A stretch of DNA of 31,240 nt from the NCBI RefSeq assembly GCF_947253225.1, contig NZ_CAMXYR010000014.1, positions 1 to 31,240 of the forward strand, written 5' to 3'. The translations under genes were made by a program, and so were the position numbers. Under the pieces are notes generated by a model. It worked only from the letters and a program-made list of their open reading frames with translations. It made no database searches and was not told where the DNA came from. Position 1 is the stretch's first letter. Every line of letters starts with the position of its first letter. This DNA comes from an uncultured Anaerococcus sp. (GTDB lineage: Bacteria; Bacillota; Clostridia; Tissierellales; Peptoniphilaceae). Shown here in pieces: positions 24,005 through 31,240 of this stretch.

Positions 24005-24049
24005 TTTTCAAAATAACTATGGATTATATCTTTATAAATAGCAGAAGTT

Positions 24050-24078
24050 TTGCCATAAAAGTTTAAATAAAGTAAGAT
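24050..24078 (+). promoter_or_regulatory. rqcP promoter predicting a leaderless mRNA
   Basis: TTGCCA (24050-24055), 17 nt, TAAGAT (24073-24078), then 6 nt to the ATG at 24085. No ribosome binding site fits: the AGG at 24081-24083 is too near the start codon. Transcription would begin on or next to the start codon. Confidence 0.4.
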
Positions 24079-24084
24079 ATAGGT

Positions 24085-24330
24085 ATGAGAATAGATAAAT
24101 TTTTAAAGAACTCGAGAGTAATCAAGAGAAGGCAAGTTGCTAAAGAAGCTTGCGAAAATGGAAGAGTTAGCATAAATGGAAAGCTAGCTAAGCCAGGAAG
24201 TCTGGTTGAAGAAGGCGATGTGGTAGAGGTGGTCTTTGGGACGAGCAACCTTAAATTTAGGGTTCTAGGTCTCATAGATGGAGCTAAGAAAAATACCGCA
24301 ACGAGTATGTATGAGGTTATAGATGGCTAA
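24085..24330 (+). CDS. rqcP: RqcP (YabO) S4-domain ribosome quality-control factor
   Basis: An 81-residue S4-type RNA-binding protein. The S4 fold fills residues 1-60: MRIDKFLKNSRVIKRRQVAKE, NGRVSINGK and an EEGDVVEVVF turn. RqcP works with RqcH on stalled 50S subunits, moving the P-site tRNA so that Ala tails can be added to blocked nascent chains. It is followed by divIC with an 8-nt overlap, as in B. subtilis once yabP and yabQ are removed. Short Hsp15-like proteins share the fold, but the neighbours favour RqcP. Confidence 0.88.
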   Translation: MRIDKFLKNSRVIKRRQVAKEACENGRVSINGKLAKPGSLVEEGDVVEVVFGTSNLKFRVLGLIDGAKKNTATSMYEVIDG

Positions 24331-24640
24331 GAAGAATTCGTATCTAAAGAAAAGAAAAAAGCAAAACCAAAGGTTTCTACTAGGTATTCTATCCCTTCTT
24401 TTGGTAAGTGGAGCGGGATATAAGCTTTATGGGGTAAGAGTAAGTAGGCAAATGGCTTATCTTGATAAGGAAATTTCATCTTCTATCAAGAAAAAAGATG
24501 ACCTTGTTGGGGAAATCAAAGAGCTAAAGGAAGATTATGAGAAAAGAAATACGGATGAGTTCAAGGAGAAAATAGCGAGAAATAGACTTGATATGGTAAA
24601 AAAATCTGAAGTGGTCTATGAAGATGACAATAATAAGTAA
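24323..24640 (+). CDS. divIC: DivIC/FtsB-like septum formation initiator
   Basis: A 105-residue bitopic membrane protein. A strongly basic cytoplasmic N terminus (KKNSYLKKRKKQNQR, 3-17), one transmembrane helix (about 18-36), an extracellular coiled coil (about 40-85, rich in Lys/Glu with heptad hydrophobics) and a short acidic tail with the family's ARNRLDMVKKSE motif. DivIC and FtsL link the early divisome to septal wall synthesis. It overlaps rqcP by 8 nt and tilS by 23 nt; GAGG lies 6 nt before the ATG. Confidence 0.82.
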   Translation: MAKKNSYLKKRKKQNQRFLLGILSLLLVSGAGYKLYGVRVSRQMAYLDKEISSSIKKKDDLVGEIKELKEDYEKRNTDEFKEKIARNRLDMVKKSEVVYEDDNNK

Positions 24641-25979
24641 AGTAAGAAAGACAATTGAGGATAATAATTTAATAGAAAAAAACGATATTATTATCATAGG
24701 AGCTAGTGGCGGCCCAGACAGTCAGTTCTTGGTTTATGCTTTAAATGCCTTGCGAAAAGACTTGGATTTTGAGATAATATTAGCCCACCTTAACCACTTA
24801 CATAGGAAAGAGGCTATAGATGATGAAAACCTAGTAAGAGAAACCGCTGAAAAGATAGGACTTAAATTTATTGCCAAAAGGGCTAGCATGGACGCCTATG
24901 CAAAAAAACTTAAAATTTCCCCAGAAGATGCTGGAAGAAGATTGAGATATCAGTTTTTCAGGGAAATTAAGGGTTCGAAAATTGCTGTAGCCCATAATTT
25001 TGATGACCAGGCAGAAACAGTACTCATGCGAGTGATAAGAGGAACTGGTATTGAAGGACTTAGGGCGATGACTTACAAAAATAAGGACATAATAAGACCC
25101 ATACTTGATATCAGAAAAAAAGACTTGCTTAGGTATTTAGATGAGGAAAAAATTCCTTACCATATTGACATAACAAATCAACAAACTGATTATACAAGGA
25201 ATAAACTAAGACTTGACCTTATTCCTCAACTAGAGAAAATAAATCCTAATTTCAAACAAGCCTTGGTAAATTTATCCCATCTTGCTTTTGAAGAAACTAA
25301 GCTTAATGATACCTACATCAATGAAATTTATCATGAGTATGTACAGAAATCTCAAGATGGATCTCTTATTTTTGATAAAGCTAGGCTTGAAAAAGTAGAT
25401 AGAGCAGTAGCATCAAGACTTATTAGAAGGGCGATTTTGGAAATTAAGGGAGACCTTAAGGATATAAGTAAGGAAAATATGGACACCTTCCTTAACCTAT
25501 TAACTCTTCCTAATGGCAAGTCTATAATTAAAGATGATTTGATTTTTACTAAGTCTTACAAGCACTATAGGCTTGGAAAAATTTGTGAAAAAGAGCCTAT
25601 GGATAGGATAGCCTACCTTAGTCTAGGCGAAGAGATTTCATTTGATGGTTTAATTTTTAGGGCCAGCAAAGCTGAAACTTATAAGAAAAAAAAGCCTAAA
25701 AATGTTGAATACTTTGATGGAGCTAAGTTAAGTTTTCCTATAAAAATAAGATATAGAAAAAATGGTGATAGTTTTAAGCCTTTGGGAATGAATACTAGCA
25801 AAAAAATAAAGGATTTTTTTATTGACCAGAAGGTTGATAGGTACAAGAGAGATAAAATTCCTATGTTATTAGCAAAAGATGATATAATATGGGTGGTAGG
25901 TTTGAGAAGCTCGGAGGATTATAAGGTTGATCCTTCTACAAGAAAAATTATAAAAATAGAGGTAGAAAATGGTAACTGA
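24618..25979 (+). CDS. tilS: tRNA(Ile) lysidine synthetase
   Basis: A 453-residue N-type ATP pyrophosphatase that converts C34 of the CAU-anticodon tRNA-Ile to lysidine. The PP-loop SGGPDS lies at 30-35. The TilS pattern HLNH (near 57-60), EDAGRRLRYQF (near 108-118), AHNFDDQAETVLMRVIRGTG (near 126-145) and the C-terminal tRNA-binding domain with FKPLGM and KIKDFFIDQKV are all visible. The start is uncertain between ATG 24618 and ATG 24624 (two codons). It overlaps divIC and hpt, so translation is coupled. Confidence 0.93.
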   Translation: MKMTIISKVRKTIEDNNLIEKNDIIIIGASGGPDSQFLVYALNALRKDLDFEIILAHLNHLHRKEAIDDENLVRETAEKIGLKFIAKRASMDAYAKKLKISPEDAGRRLRYQFFREIKGSKIAVAHNFDDQAETVLMRVIRGTGIEGLRAMTYKNKDIIRPILDIRKKDLLRYLDEEKIPYHIDITNQQTDYTRNKLRLDLIPQLEKINPNFKQALVNLSHLAFEETKLNDTYINEIYHEYVQKSQDGSLIFDKARLEKVDRAVASRLIRRAILEIKGDLKDISKENMDTFLNLLTLPNGKSIIKDDLIFTKSYKHYRLGKICEKEPMDRIAYLSLGEEISFDGLIFRASKAETYKKKKPKNVEYFDGAKLSFPIKIRYRKNGDSFKPLGMNTSKKIKDFFIDQKVDRYKRDKIPMLLAKDDIIWVVGLRSSEDYKVDPSTRKIIKIEVENGN

Positions 25980-26538
25980 TTATAACGATATTGTTGAAAG
26001 AGTTCTAATTGATGAAGAAAGCCTAAAGCTTAAAATCAAACAACTTGCAAAAACTATTAATAGCTACTATAAGGATAAGGACGAGCTTATCCTGGTGGGT
26101 ATCTTAAAGGGATCTGTTATGTTTATGGCAGAGCTTGCTAAAAACTTAAAAATAGACCTAAAGATGGACTTCATGGTTGTATCTTCTTATTCAGAAAATA
26201 CTTATTCATCAGGCAATGTCAAAATTCTTAAAGACCTTGATATTGATGTAACTGGTAAGGAAGTATTAATTGTAGAAGATATTATTGATACTGGTTATAC
26301 CCTAAAGAAAACAAAGGAAAATCTCATCAATAGAAAAGCCAAAGACGTTAAAATAGTTACTCTTTTAGATAAACCAGAAAGAAGAGAAGTTGATATAAAG
26401 TCAGACTGGTCAGGCTTTAAAATCCCAAATGAATTTGTAGTTGGTTTCGGTCTTGATTATGAACAATTGTATCGCAATTTACCATTTATTGGCGTTGTAA
26501 AAAGATCGGTTTATGAAGATATAGAAGATGCAAAGTAG
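25969..26538 (+). CDS. hpt: Hypoxanthine-guanine phosphoribosyltransferase
   Basis: A 189-residue type-I PRTase that salvages hypoxanthine and guanine to IMP and GMP. The PPi loop is LKGSVMF (near 45-51), the PRPP motif VEDIIDTGYT is near 102-111, and the purine-binding LLDKPERR and the DYEQLYRNLPFIG end are present. GAGG lies 7 nt before ATG. The tilS-hpt pair is standard in Firmicutes; ftsH, which usually follows, is not found here. Confidence 0.94.
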   Translation: MVTDYNDIVERVLIDEESLKLKIKQLAKTINSYYKDKDELILVGILKGSVMFMAELAKNLKIDLKMDFMVVSSYSENTYSSGNVKILKDLDIDVTGKEVLIVEDIIDTGYTLKKTKENLINRKAKDVKIVTLLDKPERREVDIKSDWSGFKIPNEFVVGFGLDYEQLYRNLPFIGVVKRSVYEDIEDAK

Positions 26539-26555
26539 GTATTTGAGCCTACTTT
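26532..26555 (+). other. Intercistronic hairpin over the hpt stop codon
   Basis: AAAGTAGG (26532-26539) pairs perfectly with CCTACTTT (26548-26555), 8-nt loop; the hpt TAG stop is in the left arm. Only TTT follows, so termination would be weak. It could block 3' decay or moderate read-through into the next gene. Confidence 0.45.
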
Positions 26556-26572
26556 ACTCATAAGGAGAAGAT

Positions 26573-27064
26573 ATGAAAAGTTTAGATTCGATGATAATAG
26601 TCTTATATGGAGTTATAGTTGTATTTTTCTTATATAGGATTTTTAGGCAAATGAAAGATAAGAACAAATTGAAGGGAGAGGTGAAAGCTTTTTCTCGTCC
26701 ATCATCAACCTTTGAAGTTATTTTGTTTTCAGTTCTTACAGTTACAGGTATTGTAAATTTATATTTTGGTTATCTTCAAGCAAATAGGCAAAATATGCTT
26801 ACAGCCCTAGTTATGATTGCACTTGCTGTTGTGTTTATGATTTCAACTAAATCAAAATTATATGTCGGAGAAAATGGAATTTTGTCTAATGCTTCTTTTT
26901 CGGCATACAAGCAAGTGAAAAAATGGGGATTTGACCAAGAAAATGGTGACTTTGTAATGCTTGTAAAAGACAACAAGGGAGAGAGCAAGGAAGTTACTAA
27001 GGTTAAAAAAGAAGATATGGAAGAGATAAACACCTTGATTAGGAGATATAAGTTGGGAAAATAG
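26573..27064 (+). CDS. Unknown membrane protein, possibly DUF5673-like
   Basis: A 163-residue protein I do not recognise with certainty. Hydrophobic segments lie at about 5-23, 48-68 and 73-91, so three transmembrane helices are likely. The remaining C-terminal 70 residues are soluble and look like a small beta-rich domain (LYVGENGILSN, YKQVKKWGFDQENGDFVMLVKDN), ending in a basic helix. This arrangement resembles DUF5673-type proteins of Firmicutes. It follows hpt by 34 nt with AAGGAG 8 nt before ATG and ends before the coaX promoter. No function is proposed. Confidence 0.65.
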   Translation: MKSLDSMIIVLYGVIVVFFLYRIFRQMKDKNKLKGEVKAFSRPSSTFEVILFSVLTVTGIVNLYFGYLQANRQNMLTALVMIALAVVFMISTKSKLYVGENGILSNASFSAYKQVKKWGFDQENGDFVMLVKDNKGESKEVTKVKKEDMEEINTLIRRYKLGK

Positions 27065-27065
27065 C

Positions 27066-27093
27066 TTGAAATTTGCTCTAATAAACGTATTAT
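27066..27093 (+). promoter_or_regulatory. coaX promoter
   Basis: TTGAAA (27066-27071), 16 nt, TATTAT (27088-27093), directly after the stop of the membrane-protein gene. It would drive coaX-dusB-greA-lysS. Confidence 0.5.
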
Positions 27094-27100
27094 ATTAGAG
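27076..27100 (+). repeat. Dyad overlapping the coaX promoter
   Basis: CTCTAATA (27076-27083) and TATTAGAG (27093-27100) are perfect inverted repeats with a 9-bp centre. They cover the spacer and the -10 box. No T run follows, so an operator is more likely than a terminator. Confidence 0.5.
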
Positions 27101-27127
27101 TTAATTTGTAAGTGAATTGGAGTAACG

Positions 27128-27919
27128 ATGTTATTAGTAATTGATATAGGAAACACTAATACAGTAATCGGTGTTTATGAAAAAGAAAAATTAAAGTCTA
27201 AATTTAGAGTGGCGACCGATCTTAAAAAAACAAGTGATGAATTGGTTGCTACTTTATTTAATATGTTGGCAATTAAGAAGATAGATGTAGGAGATATCGA
27301 AGATACAATTATGTCCTGCGTTGTTCCAGATGTTATGTACAACTGGCAATCTGCTAATAGGAAGCTATTCGATAGGGAAGCCATAATAGTAGATTCCGAA
27401 ACCCCAACTTTTTTGACTATTGAATATGATAACCCTAGAGAAGTAGGTGCTGATAGGATAGTAGATGCAGTTGCAGCCTACAGTAAGTATGGTGGGCCAA
27501 CCATAGTTGTCGATATGGGAACAGCTATAACCTTTGATGTAGTAACTGAGGATAAAAAATATCTTGGTGGGTCAATTGCCCCTGGAATAAGAATTGCCCA
27601 AGACGGGTTGTTTGGTTCTACTGCAAAACTTCCTAAAATTGAGTTGATGGAGCCTGAAAGTGCCATAGGTAAAAATACATCAGATAGTATTAATGCAGGA
27701 ATTATTTTTGGCTATATCGGTATGATCGATAGTATTATTTCGATTCTATTTAGGGAAATGAATGAGAAATATGGTATAGATGATGGTGATATAACAGTTG
27801 TTGCTACTGGTGGTTTTTCTGAGCTTATTTCAGCATCAAGCAAATTTATCGAGATAATCGAGCCAGACTTGATGCTTGAAGGACTAAGATTAATTTATGA
27901 GAGAAACAAAAACCTATAA
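27128..27919 (+). CDS. coaX: Type III pantothenate kinase
   Basis: A 263-residue ASKHA-fold kinase that starts coenzyme A synthesis by phosphorylating pantothenate. Motifs: the phosphate loop DIGNTNT (5-11), the DRIVDAVAA region (near 102-110), VVDMGTAITFDVV (near 124-136), LGGSIAPGI and the C-terminal VATGGFSELI. Type III enzymes are not feedback-inhibited by CoA. GGAG 5 nt before ATG. It overlaps dusB by 23 nt. Confidence 0.95.
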   Translation: MLLVIDIGNTNTVIGVYEKEKLKSKFRVATDLKKTSDELVATLFNMLAIKKIDVGDIEDTIMSCVVPDVMYNWQSANRKLFDREAIIVDSETPTFLTIEYDNPREVGADRIVDAVAAYSKYGGPTIVVDMGTAITFDVVTEDKKYLGGSIAPGIRIAQDGLFGSTAKLPKIELMEPESAIGKNTSDSINAGIIFGYIGMIDSIISILFREMNEKYGIDDGDITVVATGGFSELISASSKFIEIIEPDLMLEGLRLIYERNKNL

Positions 27920-28877
27920 GCCTATCATGCTTGCCCCACTTGCTGGAGTAACTGATGCCGCCTTTAGGATTATATGCGAAGAAAATGGGGCTGATAAGAC
28001 CTTTACCGAGATGGTCTCTGTGAATGCTCTTGTCTATGACAACAGGGCAACTAAGGAGATAATGTTTAAGTCAGACCTTGAGAAAAATTGCAATATACAA
28101 ATTTTTGGCAGTGATCCAGCTATAATTGAGAAAGTTGTCAAAGAAAAAATAAATCCTAGAGAGGATTTTAAGGAAATAAGCTTCAATATGGGTTGTCCTG
28201 CACCAAAGATATTCAAAAATGGACAAGGTTCAGCTCTTTTGGCAGATACTAAAAAAGTCTATAAGATTGCAAAAACTTTAGTTGCTTCCACAGACAAGTT
28301 AGTTAATGTTAAATTTAGGCTTGGAATTGATGAAAACTCCATAAATTACATTGAAGTAGGGAAGGCTCTTCAAGATGCAGGAGTAGCTTATGTAATCCTT
28401 CATGCAAGAACAAAAGCCCAACAATATTCGGGCAAGGCTAATTGGGAAGATATTAGAAAACTAAAAGAAACACTTACAATACCAGTTATAGCCAATGGAG
28501 ATATTTTCTCTTTTGAGGATTACAAAGAAGTAATGGAAATAACTAAGGCAGATGGAGCTATGATTGCCAGAGGTGCTATGGGCAACCCCTTCATCTTTAG
28601 GCAAATAAAAGACTACCTAAATGCTAGGGAAATTTTCAAGCCTTCCTATGAAGATATTTTAAACACAATTAAAAGACAATACGACTTATCTCTAACTTAC
28701 AAGGAAGAAAGACTTGTGATAAACCAAATGAGAAAACATGTAGGCTGGTATATCAAAGGTCTACCTCAATCATCTTTGTATAGAGATAGGGTAAATAAGC
28801 TAAAGACAAGCAAGGAAATATTTGACTTGCTAGATGAATATAGACAATATTTAGAGGATAATTATGACAGAAAATAA
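27897..28877 (+). CDS. dusB: tRNA-dihydrouridine synthase (Dus family)
   Basis: A 326-residue FMN-dependent reductase making dihydrouridine in tRNA D loops. The TIM barrel has the APLAGVTD start (13-20), NMGCPAPK (97-104) with catalytic Cys100, VKFRLGID, HARTKAQQYSG, VIANGDI and the FMN-phosphate-binding MIARGAMGNPFIF, followed by a helical C-terminal domain. The ribosome binding site is weak because the start lies 23 nt inside coaX. The name dusB follows operon habit; the exact tRNA position is not readable. Confidence 0.92.
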   Translation: MRETKTYKPIMLAPLAGVTDAAFRIICEENGADKTFTEMVSVNALVYDNRATKEIMFKSDLEKNCNIQIFGSDPAIIEKVVKEKINPREDFKEISFNMGCPAPKIFKNGQGSALLADTKKVYKIAKTLVASTDKLVNVKFRLGIDENSINYIEVGKALQDAGVAYVILHARTKAQQYSGKANWEDIRKLKETLTIPVIANGDIFSFEDYKEVMEITKADGAMIARGAMGNPFIFRQIKDYLNAREIFKPSYEDILNTIKRQYDLSLTYKEERLVINQMRKHVGWYIKGLPQSSLYRDRVNKLKTSKEIFDLLDEYRQYLEDNYDRK

Positions 28878-29337
28878 AGAAGTAATATTAAGCAAGGAAT
28901 ACCTTGAAAAACTAGAAGATGAACTTGAGTATTTAAAAACAAAAAAACGCCCAGAGATTGCAGAAAAAATAAAGGTAGCTAGAAGTTTTGGTGACCTTTC
29001 CGAAAATGCTGACTATGATGAAGCAAAAAATGAACAAGGTGAAGTAGAATCAAGAATTGCCAAAGTTGAGGACATGATTAGAAACGCCAAGACAATTGAG
29101 GTTGATGAAAACTCTGATGAAGTAGGCGTTGGAAATACTGTAACAGTTTATGATGAAGAATTTGACGAAGAACTAGAATACAAAATAGTTGGAACAGCTG
29201 AGTCAAATCCATTGGAAGGCTTCATATCAAATGAATCTCCAGTTGGAGCAGCCCTTATAGGCAAAAAAGTCGATGATAGAGTCGAAGTAACTACACCTAA
29301 TGGTAAGATGTATTTTGTAATTAAAAATATTAAGTAA
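28864..29337 (+). CDS. greA: Transcription elongation factor GreA
   Basis: A 157-residue RNA polymerase rescue factor. The N-terminal coiled coil (about 10-80) carries the acidic tip GDLSENADY (43-51), which enters the secondary channel and stimulates cleavage of backtracked RNA. The C-terminal FKBP-like domain (about 85-157) has NPLEGFISNESPVGAALIGKK. The length is typical. It overlaps dusB by 14 nt and precedes lysS by 12 nt; GAGG lies 7 nt before ATG. Confidence 0.96.
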   Translation: MTENKEVILSKEYLEKLEDELEYLKTKKRPEIAEKIKVARSFGDLSENADYDEAKNEQGEVESRIAKVEDMIRNAKTIEVDENSDEVGVGNTVTVYDEEFDEELEYKIVGTAESNPLEGFISNESPVGAALIGKKVDDRVEVTTPNGKMYFVIKNIK

Positions 29338-29349
29338 TAAGGAGAGAAG

Positions 29350-31240
29350 ATGGCTGATAACAAAGACTTAAATGAGATGCTTCAGATTAAAAGAGAAAAG
29401 CTTGAAGATCTTAAAAAAGAAGGAAGAGACCCACATAAGGTAGTTAATTTCAAGGGAAGAATTGCATCAAAAGAAATAAAAGACAATTTTGTTAAATACG
29501 ATGGACAAGCTGTAAGAATAGCTGGTAGGATTATGGCGAAAAGAGGACATGGTAACATGAGCTTCATGGATATCCAAGATGAATCAGGTCAAATCCAAAT
29601 CGTAAATCGTAAAAATGTTATCGGTGAAGAATTTAGTCAAGTTAAAAAATACGATATCGGAGATATAGTAGGAATAGATGGAAAGGTATTTAAGACCAAC
29701 CAAGGAGAGATTTCAATTGAAACACAAACTCCAGTTTTAATGACCAAGTCCCTACAAATTCTTCCGGAAAAATGGCATGGTCTAAAGGATCCTGATTTAA
29801 GATACAGACAAAGATACTTGGATCTTATTGTTAATCCAGAAGTCAAGGATGTATTTGTACAAAGAAGTCACATAATCTCAGAAATTAGAAGATTCCTTGA
29901 TGCGAAAGATTTCTTAGAAGTTGAAACTCCTATCTTAAATACAATAGCAGGAGGGGCAACAGCTCGTCCATTTACAACCCACCACAATAGCTTAGATATA
30001 GGAATGTATCTAAGGATAGCTTCAGAACTTTACTTAAAAAGATTAATAGTAGGTGGCTTTGATAAGGTTTATGAAATAGGCAGGATGTTTAGAAATGAAG
30101 GAATGGATGCAACTCATAACCCTGAATTTACAACAATGGAGTTATACCAAGCCTATGCTGATTTTGAAGACATGATGGAAATTACTGAGACAATGGTAGA
30201 ACACGTTGCCAAAAAAGTAAAGGGAACGACTGTTGTTGAACTAGATGGCAATGAAATTGAACTAAAGGCTCCTTGGAAGAGAATATCAATGATTGAGGCA
30301 GTTAAAGAATATTCTGGTGTAGACTTTAGTCAAATCAAAGATTATGATGAAGCAGTTGCTATTGCCAAAGAGAAAAACGTTGAAGTAAAAGGTAGTATTG
30401 GAGAAATTATAGCAGAATTCTTCGATGAATTTGTTGAAGATAAACTTATCCAACCAACCTTTATAATAGACTATCCAGTAGAAATTTCGCCACTTGCTAA
30501 AAGAAAAAATGATGATCCATCCTTAACTTATAGGTTTGAAGCTTTCATAAATGGATCGGAAATTGCCAATGCCTTCTCAGAATTAAACGATGCAGCTGAC
30601 CAAAAAGGAAGATTCTTAGACCAAGTTGCAAAAAGAGAAGCTGGTGATGATGAGGCTCAAATGATGGACTACGACTTTGTAAACGCCCTAGAAGTAGGAA
30701 TGCCTCCAACAGGTGGACTAGGAATAGGTATTGATAGACTAATTATGATATTAACAGGCCAACATTCTATAAGAGATGTGCTTCTATTCCCAACAATGAA
30801 GCCAATAGGCTTGGAAAAGGCAGAAAATAAGGATTCGTCAAAAGATACTTACGACAAACTTACGACAGAAAAAATCGACTTTTCAAAAGTAAAAGTTGAA
30901 CCACTATTTGAAGATATGGTTGATTTTGATACATTCTCAAAATCTGATTTTAGAGTTGTAAAAGTTAAGAACTGCGAAGAAGTTCCTAAGTCAAAAAAAC
31001 TTTTGAAATTTACATTAGATGATGGTTCTGAAAAGGAAAGAGTTATTTTATCTGGTATTAAGGAATATTACACCGCAGAGAGCTTAATTGGAAAGACACT
31101 GCTTGCGATTTGTAATCTTCCTCCTCGTAAGATGATGGGAATCGACTCAGAGGGTATGATTATATCTGCAATTTGTGAGTACGATGGAGAAGAAAAACTT
31201 AACTTAATAATGTTGGATGATAATATTCCAGCAGGATCAA
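29350..31240 (+). CDS. lysS: Lysyl-tRNA synthetase fused to a Trbp111-type tRNA-binding domain (partial, runs off the window)
   Basis: Class II lysyl-tRNA synthetase, open to the window end (630 codons). An N-terminal OB anticodon-binding domain covers about 40-145. The catalytic core has motif 1 (near 175-200), motif 2 (FRNEGMDATHNPEFTTMEL, near 247-265) and motif 3 (GGLGIGIDRLIMILT, about 455-469). The usual LysRS ends near LLFPTMKP (about 481-488). Here the frame continues without stop through an acidic-basic linker (about 490-520) into SKSDFRVVKVKNCEEVPKSK, ILSGIKEYYTAESLIGKTLL and LPPRKMMGIDSEGMI. That is the EMAP-II/Trbp111 OB-fold tRNA-binding domain normally found at the C terminus of bacterial MetRS or as a free protein. 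Only the last few residues are missing. GGAG before the ATG and the greA-lysS order support the call. Confidence 0.93.
   Translation, partial: MADNKDLNEMLQIKREKLEDLKKEGRDPHKVVNFKGRIASKEIKDNFVKYDGQAVRIAGRIMAKRGHGNMSFMDIQDESGQIQIVNRKNVIGEEFSQVKKYDIGDIVGIDGKVFKTNQGEISIETQTPVLMTKSLQILPEKWHGLKDPDLRYRQRYLDLIVNPEVKDVFVQRSHIISEIRRFLDAKDFLEVETPILNTIAGGATARPFTTHHNSLDIGMYLRIASELYLKRLIVGGFDKVYEIGRMFRNEGMDATHNPEFTTMELYQAYADFEDMMEITETMVEHVAKKVKGTTVVELDGNEIELKAPWKRISMIEAVKEYSGVDFSQIKDYDEAVAIAKEKNVEVKGSIGEIIAEFFDEFVEDKLIQPTFIIDYPVEISPLAKRKNDDPSLTYRFEAFINGSEIANAFSELNDAADQKGRFLDQVAKREAGDDEAQMMDYDFVNALEVGMPPTGGLGIGIDRLIMILTGQHSIRDVLLFPTMKPIGLEKAENKDSSKDTYDKLTTEKIDFSKVKVEPLFEDMVDFDTFSKSDFRVVKVKNCEEVPKSKKLLKFTLDDGSEKERVILSGIKEYYTAESLIGKTLLAICNLPPRKMMGIDSEGMIISAICEYDGEEKLNLIMLDDNIPAGS

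Noticed and set aside
23970..24084. SOS/LexA operator between dinB and rqcP
   Set aside because: No GAAC-N4-GTTC or close variant is present on either strand.
1..31240. tRNA, rRNA, CRISPR, insertion sequence, prophage or attachment sites
   Set aside because: Intergenic spaces are all short and show no cloverleaf, repeat-spacer pattern or transposase/integrase frame.

Overview
The window is a stretch of chromosome from a low-GC, Gram-positive, non-sporulating anaerobe, most likely a member of the Peptoniphilaceae (Anaerococcus-like). This rests on the visibly A+T-rich DNA, strong AGGAGG-type ribosome binding sites, the Firmicutes gene orders rimP-nusA-rnpM-infB and rqcP-divIC-tilS-hpt, and a non-canonical NVKTG sorting signal. 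The yabP, yabQ and spoIIE genes that sit beside rqcP-divIC-tilS in spore formers are absent. The genus is an inference.

Layout. (1) 1-4433 is an accessory cell-surface region: two overlapping secreted-protein genes (one with a sortase-type C terminus, one with a G5 domain), a terminator, then a large thioester/SpaA-repeat adhesin that ends at an in-frame stop inside its fifth repeat. (2) 4434-7294, minus strand, is a three-gene unit: a small CC-motif HesB/IscA-like protein, a MoxR/NorQ-type AAA+ ATPase and a VWA-domain partner. This looks like a metal- or cofactor-insertion chaperone pair of unknown target. It lies directly below cstA (7347-8801, minus), with only the cstA terminator between. 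(3) 8935-18820 is the translation/transcription superoperon rimP-nusA-rnpM-infB-rbfA-nrnA-truB-ribF, followed by rpsO-pnp with its own promoter and a structured leader. (4) 18895-22876 holds ftsK/spoIIIE, pgsA and recA, with dinB convergent to recA. (5) 24085-27064 holds rqcP, divIC, tilS, hpt and an unknown membrane protein. (6) 27128-31240 holds coaX-dusB-greA-lysS, cut by the window end.

How the genes work together. Region 3 couples ribosome assembly (RimP, RbfA, S15), initiation (IF2), elongation and termination control (NusA), RNA modification and decay (TruB, PNPase, NrnA) and flavin cofactor supply. NrnA probably degrades the nanoRNAs left by PNPase. Regions 5 and 6 combine ribosome rescue, tRNA modification (TilS, Dus), aminoacylation, division, purine salvage and CoA synthesis.

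Most notable points: lysS continues in frame into a complete-looking Trbp111/EMAP-II type tRNA-binding domain, a fusion usually seen on bacterial MetRS; the thioester adhesin is truncated before any cell-wall anchor; the CC-protein/AAA+/VWA unit has a P-loop ending in Lys-Asn; the divergent dinB and rqcP promoters predict leaderless mRNAs; and the recA promoter lacks a LexA box but has a 9-bp direct repeat. I saw no rRNA, tRNA, CRISPR, insertion sequence or phage gene. No gene-free stretch exceeds 300 bases; the largest are 1639-1816, 8802-9028 and 4301-4433, and all are described below.
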